Below, in pieces: positions 1-8,110 of a stretch of 64,000 bases of DNA (positions within the stretch are counted from its first letter, which is position 1; every line of letters begins with the position of its first letter). Source of the DNA: Rhodobiaceae bacterium (GTDB lineage: Bacteria > Pseudomonadota > Alphaproteobacteria > Rhizobiales > Tepidamorphaceae); NCBI GenBank assembly GCA_020637895.1, contig JACKJP010000004.1, positions 186,001 to 250,000 of the forward strand, in the 5' to 3' direction. The position numbers and the translations under genes were made by a program. The notes under the pieces are model-generated. The model did not search any database and had not been told where the DNA came from. It saw only the letters and a list, made by a program, of their open reading frames with translations.

Positions 1-93
1 GAAGGCCTGTTCGATACGCGTCAGAACGAGATCGACAATGCCGTTGGGCGGTGGCAGCGATTCATACTCGTCGACGGCCTGATCGTGCGCCAT
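1..93 (-). CDS. N-terminus of probable TRAP transporter small permease (partial)
   Basis: Only the first 31 codons are inside the window; the gene runs off the left edge on the minus strand. The ATG at 93 follows a G-rich Shine-Dalgarno run (GGGGGG). The visible peptide begins MAHDQAVDEYESLPPP and then a hydrophobic-looking helix start, the usual opening of DctQ-type small membrane subunits. It lies 141 bases downstream of a TRAP solute-binding protein gene on the same strand, which is the standard P-Q-M order. The assignment rests mostly on that context, because no diagnostic domain is visible. Confidence 0.5.
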   Translation of the reverse strand, partial: MAHDQAVDEYESLPPPNGIVDLVLTRIEQAF

Positions 94-234
94 CGCTGTT
101 CCCCCCTAGATTTGTCGCATTCACGACGGCGCCATGATCGGCGCGCTCAAACACGACAAGTTCATGGACTTGATGGATGGGTCGCGACCGGAGAAATGAA
201 TGGCCGCGACCCGCATTGCGTGATTGCCCAAGTA

Positions 235-1263
235 CTACTTGGAGCCTTCTTTTGCGGTATCGAGCAGGAACTGAAGAATGTCTTTGCCCGGCACGCCATC
301 TTTCTCGCGCGCCGCAGCCCATTCATCCCAAACCGGCCTGCCGGCAGCCTGGCGGAACTGATCGAGCTGGCCCTCGTCTAGTTTGACGAGCTTCATCTTG
401 CCCGTGCTTCCCAACTTTTCGAGCGCCTTCTGATCGCCTTCGGTCATCGCCTTCATCTGGGCTTCGTAGGCAACTTCTCGTGCCTTGTTCAGAAGCTCTT
501 TGTACTGGGCGGGCAAGGCTTCATAGTCGCTGATGCTCAGCACCAGCGGATAACCGATCGTTCCGAGACCGAGGTTCGTGGTCATCCAGTCGCCGATCTC
601 GTAGGTCTTGAAGGAATCGTGGGCGTAGAAGGGAAGCGCCACGACATCGAGAAGCCCGCGGTCGAAGGCATTGTAGATTTCCGGAGCAGGAATGTTTGTC
701 GGCACGGCACCGACCTTTTCGAGCGCCTGACCCATGCCACCGAGCGCACGCACGCGCTTGCCCTTCAGTGCGTCCAGGTTGGTCGGCGCATCGCCTTTGC
801 CGACGAGTTCATACTGAGGCAGCAGGCTCGACATGAACGGCACGCCATTCCACGCTGCAAACTCTGCTTTGATGCGCGGATCGGCATGCAGCTTGTCGTG
901 CACCATACGCTGCGTGTTGATATCGCCGAGCGGCAGAAACGGCAGATCCAGCACGGTGTAAAGCGGCAACCGCGCGGGCGTGTAGGAAGCTGATACGAGA
1001 GCCCCCTGCACCGAGCCAATCTTCAGCAGATCCAGGAATTCCTTGGGCTCGCCAAACGTGCCGTATCCGATGGTAATCGTAAATTTGCCGTCGGTTTCGG
1101 CTTCGACGTATTTCTTCATCTCTTCAAGCAACGTCGTAGCCGCGCGCGGCTTGCCAAAAGTAGCAAAGCGCCAGTTGACGTTCGGTCCATCGACCTTCGC
1201 AAAGGCCGGCGTAGCGATCAGCGTGACGGCAGCTAAGAGCGCGATCTTCTTGAGGAATTTCAT
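235..1263 (-). CDS. dctP: TRAP transporter substrate-binding protein, DctP family
   Basis: Periplasmic solute receptor of a tripartite ATP-independent transporter, which delivers an organic acid-like ligand to the DctQM membrane subunits. A signal peptide (about residues 1-23, ending in TPAFA) precedes a mature domain with the family features: an early EEMKKYVEAETDGK segment, the LDLPFL strand, a KGKRVRALGG region where the ligand arginine normally lies, and a long C-terminal helix. Two ATGs are two codons apart; GGGAGG lies 8 bases before the second (1263) and only 2 before the first, so 1263 is chosen. The ligand cannot be read from sequence. The next gene downstream looks like the small permease. 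Confidence 0.88.
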   Translation of the reverse strand: MKFLKKIALLAAVTLIATPAFAKVDGPNVNWRFATFGKPRAATTLLEEMKKYVEAETDGKFTITIGYGTFGEPKEFLDLLKIGSVQGALVSASYTPARLPLYTVLDLPFLPLGDINTQRMVHDKLHADPRIKAEFAAWNGVPFMSSLLPQYELVGKGDAPTNLDALKGKRVRALGGMGQALEKVGAVPTNIPAPEIYNAFDRGLLDVVALPFYAHDSFKTYEIGDWMTTNLGLGTIGYPLVLSISDYEALPAQYKELLNKAREVAYEAQMKAMTEGDQKALEKLGSTGKMKLVKLDEGQLDQFRQAAGRPVWDEWAAAREKDGVPGKDILQFLLDTAKEGSK

Positions 1264-1937
1264 TATCATAGCCTCCCTTTTTATATGCGGCCGTTTTTCG
1301 ACCTAACCTACTGTATCATATGAATAACCGTTTAAATAGTAATATAATACGGATCGGTTGCAGATCCCGAACCTGATGAAAGAAAAAATTCTTGTGAGTA
1401 GAAATTTATGTGAATGACATTACGTCGGCCCGGCACGTGTGCAGGCTGTGACGGTGCAGATGACCTCGTGCCAGGTGGGACGAACCGACTCGGTTAAATA
1501 TCGCGAAGCATTTGAGGATGCTGCGGTCGGCACTATCCGCAAACACTGCATCGCATATCCATGTCGCTGTCGTGCACGGTGATGACCACGACCTCAGTTC
1601 AGATGGGCAATCTAGAAGTCTGACAAGTGATCCTATGAATACGCGAAAAGCGGAACAGACTTCCGAAACGACTCTCTGAGCTAAATTTTGCACTTTTCCG
1701 GAAACCGTTGGGTGCGCGAAAGCCAGTCTCAGTCCAACAAAACCGCGTCTTATACCAAGAGGCTGAAATAATTGCGGAAAGTCGAATTTCACCCTCGGAG
1801 ACGCGGGCAGATTTCCGCCAAGAAGGCACCAAAATTCGGCTCAAATTCGTCTCCGAACCCGCGGGTGCAGTTCTAACCCAATGAATTATTTATGGCTTTA
1901 CGTGCATTGGCGCATGCGCACAGCTTAAAAGTGTGGC
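1264..1937. other. 674-bp stretch without a convincing gene
   Basis: The part next to dctP (about 1280-1400) is AT-rich and probably holds the TRAP operon promoter, but I could not pick a clear -35/-10 pair. The remainder (about 1400-1870) has mixed composition with short open frames on the minus strand, the longest 128 codons. None has a ribosome binding site or recognisable protein character, and codon use looks random. It may be decayed sequence beside the tRNA gene. I see no integrase, direct repeats or terminator in it. Confidence 0.4.
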
Positions 1938-2013
1938 TGGTGGGCCCGGCAGGACTCGAACCTGCAACCAGACCGTTATGAGCGGCCGGCTCTAACCATT
2001 GAGCTACAGGCCC
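1938..2013 (-). tRNA. tRNA-Ile (anticodon CAT)
   Basis: On the minus strand a complete 76-nt cloverleaf can be folded: acceptor stem GGGCCTG with CGGGCCC, D arm GCTC/GAGC, anticodon stem GGCCG/CGGTC around the loop CTCATAA, T arm with GGTTCGAGTCC, and an encoded CCA end. The anticodon is CAT. The D-loop AATGGTTA and the overall layout match the E. coli ileX type rather than elongator or initiator Met, so C34 is expected to be converted to lysidine by TilS to read AUA. An elongator tRNA-Met call is the alternative. Confidence 0.9.
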
Positions 2014-2154
2014 TGCGCCAATGGAACACGCGTTGCGCATATAGCCGGAGCCGGTTGGCCAACGCAACTGGGGCGGCCGTCATTTCCGCCCCATTGCAGC
2101 CTCATTTGGGCTTCATCAGCTAGCATCTCAAAATCATTGCATTTTTCCGGGGAG

Positions 2155-2898
2155 ATGACTTTGCCGATCATGGTGGTTCTGCGTACGGGCCTGATCGCCC
2201 TGCTGTCGCTTTTCGCTGTCCTTGCCGCCCGTGGTGCGATGGCTCAGGAAGCACCCCATCCGCAGATCTCGTTGACAGGCGAAGCGTCAGCCACCGCCTC
2301 ACCCGATATGGCTATTCTGACGTCGGGCGTCGTCACACAGGCCAAGACTGCCGCCGAAGCGCTCGACCAGAATTCCGACGCCATGGAAAAGGTCATCGAC
2401 GCGATGAAGAAGGCCGGCGTCGAGGATCGTGATCTCCAGACATCCGGCTTTACGGTCGAACCTGTATATTCCGGTTCAAATGCCTCGTCGTCCGGCGCGC
2501 CGCAAGCGCCGAAGATCGAGGCCTACCGCGTCCGCAACATGCTGACGGTGCGGGTTCGCGATCTGGGCGCGCTCGGTGGCATCCTCGACAAGTCTGTGTC
2601 GCTCGGTTCCAACCAGATCTCGGGCGTCGCCTTCGATATCGAGAACAAGGACGCACTGCTCGACAAGGCACGCAAGGAAGCCGTCGCCGATGCGATGCAC
2701 CGCGCCGAAATTCTGTCCGCCGCGGCAGGAACGCGCCTTGGCCGGGTACTCAGCATCAATGAGAACAGCAGCTATCAACCGCCGCGTCCGATGATGCTGC
2801 GCGAAGCTTCCATGGCCGCCGGCAAGTCTGTTCCCATGGAGGCCGGCGAACTGGCGCTGTCGGTCACCGTCTCGGTGACCTGGGAACTCGTCCAGTAA
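2155..2898 (+). CDS. SIMPL domain (DUF541) periplasmic protein
   Basis: Secreted protein of the SIMPL/DUF541 family, related to Brucella BP26. A signal peptide ends near ARGAMAQ, followed by the typical opening ISLTGEASATASPDMAILTSGV, the repeated KKAGVEDRDLQTSGFTV element, and the conserved C-terminal block with KARKEAVADAMHRAEILSAAAG. Members of this family form channel-like oligomers or cope with envelope stress; the molecular role is not settled. The start is ambiguous: GGGGAG touches the ATG at 2155, and is 6 bases before an in-frame TTG at 2161 and 15 before an ATG at 2170. Whichever is used, the signal peptide is retained. Confidence 0.85.
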   Translation: MTLPIMVVLRTGLIALLSLFAVLAARGAMAQEAPHPQISLTGEASATASPDMAILTSGVVTQAKTAAEALDQNSDAMEKVIDAMKKAGVEDRDLQTSGFTVEPVYSGSNASSSGAPQAPKIEAYRVRNMLTVRVRDLGALGGILDKSVSLGSNQISGVAFDIENKDALLDKARKEAVADAMHRAEILSAAAGTRLGRVLSINENSSYQPPRPMMLREASMAAGKSVPMEAGELALSVTVSVTWELVQ

Positions 2899-3056
2899 CG
2901 CTGATTTTCATAAAATCTCGCGCGTATGTCGTGAATTTCCGATGAAGGAATTCGCGTGAGTTTGCATGCCGTTTCGAGCACTTACGCAACGTAGAGTTGC
3001 TAATTTCCGCCCGTTTTGCCCACCCCCCGGGTTTCTGACGACGGAGAATAGCAATT

Positions 3057-4307
3057 ATGCGCGTACTAGCCTCGGCGCTGCAGGGTCTGCTTGGCCTTTG
3101 CGGAAAATTCGGCCGCGATCATCGCGGCAATATCAGCATTATCTTCGGCGCGACGATTGTTCCTGTCGTGGCGCTCACCGGCGCCGCGATCGATTTCACG
3201 GCCGCCCACAACGTAAAAATCAAACTACAGGCAGCCGCCGATGCCGCAGCGCTGGCGGCGACGCGCAACTACGGCAAGAACTGGGCGACCCGCCAGCAGA
3301 TCGCCACCGACACCTTCAACGGTAATCTGCAAAGCGTTTCCAACGCCGATAACATCCAGTTCTCGATTGTCGATACCGGCCAGTCCCACCATGTCGATGC
3401 GTCGGCCACCGTGGAAACCTCGATGATGGGCCTGATGGGCATCGATCAGATGCACATTGCCGTGGATGCCGAGGCGATTTCGCCGGCCGCGTCCATTGAG
3501 GTCGTTCTGGTTCTCGACAATACCGGGTCGATGTCCTCCAGCAACAAGATCGGCATTCTCAAGCAGTCGGCCAAGAACTTCATCAACATGATGGAGACCG
3601 CATCGACGATTCCCGGCAAGAGCATCAAGATTGGCCTCGTGCCGTTTACGACGATGGTGCGTGTTGATGCCAACACCTACAAGAATGCCTCATGGGTCAA
3701 TATGACCGGGCTGGACAAGAACAGCTGGCGCGGTTGCTTCTACGACCGCGACCAGCCTTATGACATCGACGATACGGCACCTTCCACGAGCAAACCGAAT
3801 ACGCTGTTCGATCCCGATCCCTACAACGGCTTCTCGTCGTCCAAATGCTCCATGGCAAGGGTCAAGGAACTGTCGACCGATTTCACTGCGCTGCGCTCGC
3901 GTGTCGACGAAATGTCGGCCAGCGGCAATACCAACATCACGCTCGGCGTCATCTGGGGACTGCACCTGCTGTCCAGCAGCGTTCCCTTCACCGAGGCGGT
4001 TCCCTGGAGCGACGCGGAAACCGTCAAGATCATGATCGTTCTGACTGACGGCGAGAATACGCAGAACCGATGGACCACCTACACCAACAGTATCGACGCG
4101 CGAACGCAGTCCGCGTGCAATGCGGTCAAGGCGAAGGATGTGCTGGTGTATACGGTTCGTGTCGTCAACGGAGATGCCAATCTTCTGCGCAATTGCGCGA
4201 CCGACACCTGGATGTACACCGACATTCAGAATGCCAACGACCTGAATGCCACTTTCCAGAAACTGGCTGCCGACATCATCAACCGGCACCTGCGGCTGAC
4301 GATCTAG
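3057..4307 (+). CDS. TadG-like pilus-assembly protein with von Willebrand A domain
   Basis: 416-residue membrane-anchored protein. Residues about 20-50 form the TadE/TadG-like N-terminal segment (HRGNISIIFGATIVPVVAL then AIDF), a single transmembrane helix, followed by the KIKLQAAADAAALAA helix typical of the family. A vWA domain runs from about 147 to the end, with the metal-site motif D154-N-T-G-S158-M-S, NTNITLG near 292 and TDGE at 330-333, so the MIDAS site looks intact. TadG proteins assist Flp/Tad pilus secretion and adhesion. No other tad gene lies in the window, so this copy is an orphan and may act in another envelope process. Confidence 0.82.
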   Translation: MRVLASALQGLLGLCGKFGRDHRGNISIIFGATIVPVVALTGAAIDFTAAHNVKIKLQAAADAAALAATRNYGKNWATRQQIATDTFNGNLQSVSNADNIQFSIVDTGQSHHVDASATVETSMMGLMGIDQMHIAVDAEAISPAASIEVVLVLDNTGSMSSSNKIGILKQSAKNFINMMETASTIPGKSIKIGLVPFTTMVRVDANTYKNASWVNMTGLDKNSWRGCFYDRDQPYDIDDTAPSTSKPNTLFDPDPYNGFSSSKCSMARVKELSTDFTALRSRVDEMSASGNTNITLGVIWGLHLLSSSVPFTEAVPWSDAETVKIMIVLTDGENTQNRWTTYTNSIDARTQSACNAVKAKDVLVYTVRVVNGDANLLRNCATDTWMYTDIQNANDLNATFQKLAADIINRHLRLTI

Positions 4308-4319
4308 CCAGCCGCGGCT

Positions 4320-4688
4320 TCACACGGGAAGGCCGCTTACTCTGGTGATCATGCCGCCGTCGAGCGCGAAGAAGAGACCCTTGTTGAGACTGTAGGAATC
4401 TCCTCCTTCGCGCTCGCCGCGCAAGGTGAATTCAGCAGCCCCGCGACTGCCATCGGCGCTTGCCATGGCTGCCACATCGCCGATCGTCTCGCGGCCATGG
4501 GCAAAGCGCGAAACGAAGTAGGTCTTGAAGGCTTCGCTGCCAAATCGGCGATCGCCTTTTTCGTCCTCGAGCACCGCGTCATCGTCAACAAGTTCAAGCA
4601 GGCCGCCAATGTCGCGCTTGCCATAGGCTTTCAGGAACGCGCTGATCTTTTCTCGAGCGAGTTCTGCACCGTCATTCCGATCCGTCAT
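4320..4688 (-). CDS. NTF2/SnoaL-like (nuclear transport factor 2 family) protein
   Basis: 122-residue cytosolic protein of the NTF2-like cone fold. Visible features are the N-terminal helix REKISAFLKAYGKRDIGGLLEL, the VDDDAVLED turn, FGSEAFKTYF, then beta strands ending in a GGMITRVSGLPV strand. Family members are small isomerases, hydrolases or binding proteins, and no catalytic set can be assigned. The start MTDRNDG is chosen because GGAGGAGCAG lies about 8 bases upstream; an upstream in-frame start lacks one. It converges with the TadG-like gene, with only 12 bases between the stops. Confidence 0.7.
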   Translation of the reverse strand: MTDRNDGAELAREKISAFLKAYGKRDIGGLLELVDDDAVLEDEKGDRRFGSEAFKTYFVSRFAHGRETIGDVAAMASADGSRGAAEFTLRGEREGGDSYSLNKGLFFALDGGMITRVSGLPV

Positions 4689-4778
4689 GGAAGCTGCTCC
4701 TCCTGGTGGGCGTATAGCCAATGCCGGCAACAACGGTTTGCCGCGCATCTGGTTGCCGCATCCAGCTTCGGGCCGGTC

Positions 4779-5009
4779 TTAGTTGCTGCCGCTCGGCTGA
4801 GCGTCCACATCTTCTTCCCGCCGCAGGATCTTGACTGCACCCTTGCCGGCCCTGGCTGTTACGCGGACAGCGCCCCGGCCAGCCCTTGCCGTTGTCTTGA
4901 CGACGGCCGCCGTACCGGCGACAGCGCCGGCGGCAACACCAGCGGCACACCCGCCGCTGGACAAGACGGCCGCAAGCATTCCGATTGCGATAAAGGCTCG
5001 TAGCGCCAT
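4779..5009 (-). CDS. Small putative lipoprotein, Ala/Gly-rich
   Basis: 76-residue protein with an N-terminal hydrophobic segment leading to SSGGCAAG, a plausible but imperfect lipobox with Cys about 22, then an Ala/Gly-rich helix, a basic stretch containing two copies of an ARAG(R/K)GAV motif, and an acidic tail. GGAGG lies 9 bases before the ATG at 5009, which decides the start over an in-frame TTG at 5015. I do not recognise the family. The basic repeats could contact peptidoglycan or lipids, but that is a guess. Confidence 0.6.
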   Translation of the reverse strand: MALRAFIAIGMLAAVLSSGGCAAGVAAGAVAGTAAVVKTTARAGRGAVRVTARAGKGAVKILRREEDVDAQPSGSN

Positions 5010-5154
5010 CCCCAATTTCCTCCGTCCGTAATCTGTCCCGGTTTTCTCCTAACCGGGTGGCATGAATTATCCGCTAACGCGGAACCAAGCGGCCAGGGCG
5101 GCGTTTCTCCAGCGATTAACCGGCCAGAGACATAGCGCCGTCAAGGAGGATGAC

Positions 5155-5451
5155 ATGATTGATCGTACACCCCCCAATGAAATGCCGCCTGTGGACGAAC
5201 GGAATGTTCGCGAAGTCCGCTCATCGAGTGGCGCGAGCTGGTTTCTTGCCGGCCTCGCAGTGGTGGTTGTAGTCGTCGGCGGAATATTCCTGTTCAGCGA
5301 CGATTATGGCGGATCGGCATCGGAAACGACCGTGAACATGCAGGCGCCGCCGCCCGCTACGCAGTCGCAGCCCGAAGCGCCGCAAGCAGCGCCGGACAAC
5401 GGTTCGTCCGGCCAGTCCGCGCCGTCGCCGACAGCGCCCGCGAGCGAGTGA
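5155..5451 (+). CDS. Small single-pass membrane protein with disordered tail
   Basis: 98 residues: a short charged N-terminus (MIDRTPPNEMPPVDERN), one transmembrane helix (about residues 33-56, GASWFLAGLAVVVVVVGGIF), and a Pro/Gln/Ser/Ala-rich tail. AAGGAGG sits 6 bases before the ATG at 5155, so the longer in-frame start at 5062 is rejected. Such proteins are common in Hyphomicrobiales and usually have no assigned function. It lies immediately upstream of the large OmpA-type gene but is separated from it by 243 bases, so it is probably a separate unit. Confidence 0.7.
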   Translation: MIDRTPPNEMPPVDERNVREVRSSSGASWFLAGLAVVVVVVGGIFLFSDDYGGSASETTVNMQAPPPATQSQPEAPQAAPDNGSSGQSAPSPTAPASE

Positions 5452-5694
5452 TCGAAAACAAGTGCAACTCGGGCCTCTGCGTGAGCCGTTGGGTTCGTGC
5501 AGAGGCCCTGATGTACGTTCACAACGGGAAAGTCACCCGCATTTCCCGCCCAAAAACGCCGCAATCGGGCCCGCATACCGCCATGTTGGTAGGGTTTGAT
5601 TGCGATCAAAGCTGGCCTCGTCACTTAGCATTCAGCCGGCAAAGGAGCTTGAAGCTCGTCTTCAAGGGGGCTTGAAGAGACTGGGAAGGAAGAT

Positions 5695-7554
5695 ATGACC
5701 CATTTCAAAAACAGACTTATTGCCACGACCGCCATTGCGATATTCGCTGCCGGCGTGCCCGCTGGCTCATTGCTGGCCGCACCTGATGTGCAGCTCGCTC
5801 AGGCGGTGACGCCGGGCCAGCCGATGACCAAGGAGGAAATCCTCAAGAAGCTTGAGGAAGAAAAGAAGAAGGCGCAGGAAAGGCGCGAACAGGTTCAGCA
5901 GCAGCGCGAAGAAAAGCGCGATGAGCGGCAGCAGAAGCTTGAAGAACGCCGTGACCAGGTGCAGCAACAGCGCCAGGAGAAGCGTGACCAGGTTCAGCAG
6001 AAGCTGGAGGAACGCCGCGACAACGCCCAGGGCAATGCCGTAACGGCGCCGGAGCGCAAGCCGCAGCAGAAACAGCAGCAGACGGAGCCGCAGAAGCGCG
6101 AAGAGCCGAAGCAGCGCGAGGCGGCGCCGGAGGACAAGAAGCCTCCGCAGAACCGCAATGTTCAGGAAAAGCCGCAGGATACGCCGCCGCAGCGCGAACG
6201 TGCCGAACAGAAACAGCCGCCTGCCGGTGACCGGCAGCAGCAGACAACGACGCGCGAAGAAAAGCCCGCCGAAAAGCCTCAGGCGCCTGATCGCGCGGAA
6301 CGCGGTCCGGCTGGCGGACAGGGTGAACGTCAGGGCGACTATGTTCGGCCGCAGCGAGCCGATCGTCAGGACAATGGCAACGACAGCCAGAGTGCCGGCG
6401 ACAAGAACCCGCTGCCGCCAAACGCGGCACCCGCGCTCGACAGCGCCAAGCAGACGGAAACCAAGCAGCTTGAGCGCGAACGCGCGCAGGACAGCAATCG
6501 CGACGGCCGCCGTGACAATGCCGAGCGTCCGCGCGAGGAACGTCCCGAAGGCCAGCGTCGCGAAGCGGGCCCGCGCCCTGACAGCGACCGCGCGGCACAG
6601 CGCATGAAGCCGCAGAAGATCGAGCCACTTCAGCTCGACGACAAGGGCCGGCGGGTCGAGCGTCGTCCGGAACGGCATCGTGACGACAAGAATGCCGAGA
6701 TCATCGCGACCTTCGGCGACCGCGTCGTTTTCCGCTATTCCGACGGACGCGTCAGCGTTGAGGAAAAGCAGGAGCGGCCGCGCTGGGCACGTGACAGCCG
6801 CGACTACTATGTCGAGCAGATGCAGGAAGGCCGCTACCGCGAGGTCGTGGTGCGTCCCGACGGCACGCGCATTGTCACGGTCTACAATCGCCACGGCGAC
6901 ATCATTCGCCGTTCGCGGTTCACGCCGCAGGGACGCGAAATCGTCCTCGTCTACGCGCCCGACATCTACTATGGGGATGGCGGCCGCTGGCGCGACCCGG
7001 CGCTCTATCTGCCGCCGCTGCGTCTGAACGAGCCGGTCAACGAGTATATTCTCGATGCCCAGCAGGCCGGTCCGCGCGATTACTATCGCTTCCTTGAAAA
7101 GCCGCCGATCGAACAGATCGACAGGCTCTACTCGGTCGACGAGGTGAAGCGCTCCGCCCGTTTGCGCGATGTCATGCCGCGGATCGATCTCGATATCATC
7201 ACGTTCGATTTCGGTAGTGCGGACATCGGTGAATCGCAGATCTCAAGCCTGCAGAGCTTGGCAGACGCGATCCTCGACGTGCTCGACAGAAATCCGGCCG
7301 AAACCTTCCTCATTGAAGGTCACACCGACGCGGTCGGCTCCGACTACGCCAACCTCGCACTGTCGGATGCACGCGCAGAATCCGTCGCGTCGGCTCTGAC
7401 CAACGTGTTCAACATACCGGCAGAGAACCTCGTGACGCAGGGTTACGGCGAGGCCTATCTGAAGGTGAATACGCAGGAGCCGGAGCGCGAGAACCGGCGC
7501 GTTGCGGTCCGGAGGATCACGCCGCTGGTTACGCCGCTTGCCTCGGCGCAGTAG
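5695..7554 (+). CDS. OmpA-family protein with long charged repeat region
   Basis: 619 residues. A signal peptide (to about residue 28) is followed by a very long Glu/Gln/Arg/Lys-rich region (about 40-320), predicted coiled coil turning disordered. It includes two adjacent 22-residue repeats (residues 63-84 and 85-106, each beginning RR(E/D)QVQQQR). A middle domain (about 320-500) is rich in aromatic and charged residues. An OmpA C-terminal peptidoglycan-binding domain (about 500-615) has FDFGSADI and EGHTDAVGSDYANLALSDARAE; the Asp and Arg that bind diaminopimelate are present. It should tether the envelope to peptidoglycan. Start supported by AAGGAAG upstream. Confidence 0.85.
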   Translation: MTHFKNRLIATTAIAIFAAGVPAGSLLAAPDVQLAQAVTPGQPMTKEEILKKLEEEKKKAQERREQVQQQREEKRDERQQKLEERRDQVQQQRQEKRDQVQQKLEERRDNAQGNAVTAPERKPQQKQQQTEPQKREEPKQREAAPEDKKPPQNRNVQEKPQDTPPQRERAEQKQPPAGDRQQQTTTREEKPAEKPQAPDRAERGPAGGQGERQGDYVRPQRADRQDNGNDSQSAGDKNPLPPNAAPALDSAKQTETKQLERERAQDSNRDGRRDNAERPREERPEGQRREAGPRPDSDRAAQRMKPQKIEPLQLDDKGRRVERRPERHRDDKNAEIIATFGDRVVFRYSDGRVSVEEKQERPRWARDSRDYYVEQMQEGRYREVVVRPDGTRIVTVYNRHGDIIRRSRFTPQGREIVLVYAPDIYYGDGGRWRDPALYLPPLRLNEPVNEYILDAQQAGPRDYYRFLEKPPIEQIDRLYSVDEVKRSARLRDVMPRIDLDIITFDFGSADIGESQISSLQSLADAILDVLDRNPAETFLIEGHTDAVGSDYANLALSDARAESVASALTNVFNIPAENLVTQGYGEAYLKVNTQEPERENRRVAVRRITPLVTPLASAQ

Positions 7555-7729
7555 CGCCCTGGCAGCACGTCCCGTCCGGCCCGTATTTATTCAGATCGGC
7601 CCGCCACCCCCCGAAAGGCGGATCTGATCTACGGGCCCGGGCGGGGCTCAACGTATCTGTCATCGATATGAAGACGGCCCGGCCATGCGCCGGGTCGTCT
7701 GCTATTGCGATCCGGAGACCCGATATTAT

Positions 7730-7745
7730 ATTAGATATATCTAAT
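7730..7745. promoter_or_regulatory. 16-bp perfect AT-rich palindrome upstream of DUF2798 gene
   Basis: ATTAGATATATCTAAT is a perfect inverted repeat in an otherwise GC-rich setting, 18 bases before the ATG at 7764. Size, symmetry and position suit the operator of a dimeric regulator of the MarR, PadR or TetR type. The cognate regulator is not identified. Confidence 0.5.
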
Positions 7746-7763
7746 TTATTTCGGGGATATCCA

Positions 7764-8024
7764 ATGACCATGACTGCCGCCCGGCGCAAGCTGCCCGCCC
7801 GTTACCAGCATATCGTGATGCCGCTGGTGCTTTCGATCTTCATGACCCTGCTGATCTCGGGTGTCTCGACCTTGCGTTCAGTCGGGCTGGAGCAGAACTT
7901 CCTGATGCTATGGCCGCAGGCCTGGCTTCTTTCCTGGATGGTCGCATTCCCCGCCCTGCTGCTGGTTCTGCCCTTCGTCAGGCGGATTGTCGGCATGCTG
8001 GTGGAAAATCCGTCCGGGCACTGA
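7764..8024 (+). CDS. DUF2798 small membrane protein
   Basis: 86 residues with two transmembrane helices (about 14-36 and 48-70). The opening KLPARYQHIVMPLVLSIFMTLLISGVSTL followed by FLMLWPQAWLLSWMVAFPALLLVLPFVRRIV is the DUF2798 signature. The function is unknown; members are often found next to transcriptional regulators and appear inducible. The start at 7764 is chosen because the palindrome and GGGGAT precede it and the upstream in-frame extension reads through the AT-rich promoter. Confidence 0.8.
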   Translation: MTMTAARRKLPARYQHIVMPLVLSIFMTLLISGVSTLRSVGLEQNFLMLWPQAWLLSWMVAFPALLLVLPFVRRIVGMLVENPSGH

Positions 8025-8110
8025 CCCGAACGCGATATTGGCGCTTCTGGGCACCGGCAACCTGGCGTAGGATCGGCCGGGGCGCGAGGGCTTGCCAAGA
8101 GGTTCCAGAC

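Noticed and set aside
1406..1792. 128-codon minus-strand frame in the gene-poor region near the tRNA
   Set aside because: No ribosome binding site, no periodic codon bias, unusual Cys/Arg/Ser content, and no recognisable domain.
1938..2013. tRNA gene as a possible integration site of a genomic island
   Set aside because: I looked for a repeated tRNA 3' end, an integrase gene or a composition shift beyond the short gene-poor stretch and saw none in the window.
5767..6894. Long minus-strand open frame (375 codons), Leu/Arg/Ala-rich
   Set aside because: It is the antisense shadow of the Glu/Gln/Arg-rich repeats of the OmpA-type gene; composition is what the reverse of those codons must give and there is no ribosome binding site.
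5695..7554. TonB- or colicin-like identity for the charged OmpA-type protein
   Set aside because: The low-complexity region resembles TolA/TonB only in composition; the C-terminal domain is clearly OmpA-type with the peptidoglycan-binding motif.
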